Of a stretch of 5,071 bases of DNA, positions 5,039-5,071 are shown piece after piece. Both the position numbers and the translations under genes were made by a program. Below the pieces are notes generated by a model, which had not been told where the DNA came from, ran no database searches, and worked only from the letters and a program-made list of their open reading frames with translations. The first letter of the stretch is position 1; each line of letters starts with the position of its first letter. Source of the DNA: Halanaerobium sp. (GTDB taxonomy: Bacteria; Bacillota; Halanaerobiia; Halanaerobiales; Halanaerobiaceae); contig QBLP01000264.1 in assembly GCA_003070825.1 (NCBI GenBank), forward strand, positions 1 through 5,071, written 5' to 3'.

Positions 5039-5071
5039 CTGTCTCTTATACACATCTGACGCTGCCGACGA
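5039..5071. other. Nextera transposase adapter left in the assembly
   Basis: The terminal 33 bases begin CTGTCTCTTATACACATCT, the mosaic-end sequence, and continue through GACGCTGCCGACGA. They equal the full reverse complement of the standard Nextera read-1 adapter. This is library contamination, so the contig's biological sequence ends at 5038. Confidence 0.98.

Noticed and set aside
1..5071. CRISPR arrays, tRNA or rRNA genes
   Set aside because: No regularly spaced direct repeats or RNA gene signatures are visible on either strand.

Overview
The window looks like a metagenome-assembled contig end from a low-GC, diderm, fermentative Firmicute of the Halanaerobiales type. The main evidence is a strongly acidic outer-membrane protein that starts with a signal peptide and one SLH (peptidoglycan-binding) domain, continues into a helical region and a long beta-barrel, and ends in Phe. 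This is the OmpM-like tether-porin architecture of diderm Firmicutes. The taxon is inferred from this protein and the AT-rich flanks, and no marker gene confirms it. All supported genes read on the minus strand.

Layout from low to high coordinates. Positions 1-263 hold the C-terminal part of a TetR-type repressor, running off the window edge. Positions 264-1986 hold a compact 1.7-kb element with near-identical 22-bp inverted ends. Inside are two overlapping, mutually homologous genes for multi-HTH proteins that resemble the uncharacterised family I know as DUF1670. Positions 1987-2271 hold the N-terminal part of the same TetR gene, with its own promoter upstream. A strong Rho-independent terminator (about 2350-2380) follows the large SLH-porin gene (2419-4374). 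Upstream of the porin is a long, highly structured leader of about 390 nt (4375-4767), driven by a good promoter (4774-4803) with a TetR-style palindrome directly over the predicted start point. A 3'-terminal fragment of an unrecognised gene (4790-5038) precedes 33 bp of sequencing adapter (5039-5071).

The most interesting object is the 264-1986 element. It splits the TetR gene, has 12-bp palindromic tips inside matching terminal inverted repeats, and is flanked by ATTTA on both sides. Conceptually removing it with one ATTTA copy rejoins the two TetR halves in frame into a repressor of ordinary size. It carries no recognisable DDE, serine, tyrosine or HUH recombinase, only the two HTH proteins. 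One terminal repeat is complementary to the ribosome binding site of the first gene, so transcripts entering from outside should fold and be silenced, while those from the internal promoter should not. Classical insertion sequences protect themselves from read-through in the same way. This suggests either that the DUF1670-like pair is the mobility machinery of an undescribed transposon type, or that the element is a non-autonomous passenger carrier.

The TetR gene, the porin and the palindrome-controlled promoter lie together. The repressor, now broken, may have controlled the porin leader transcript, but that link is inference.
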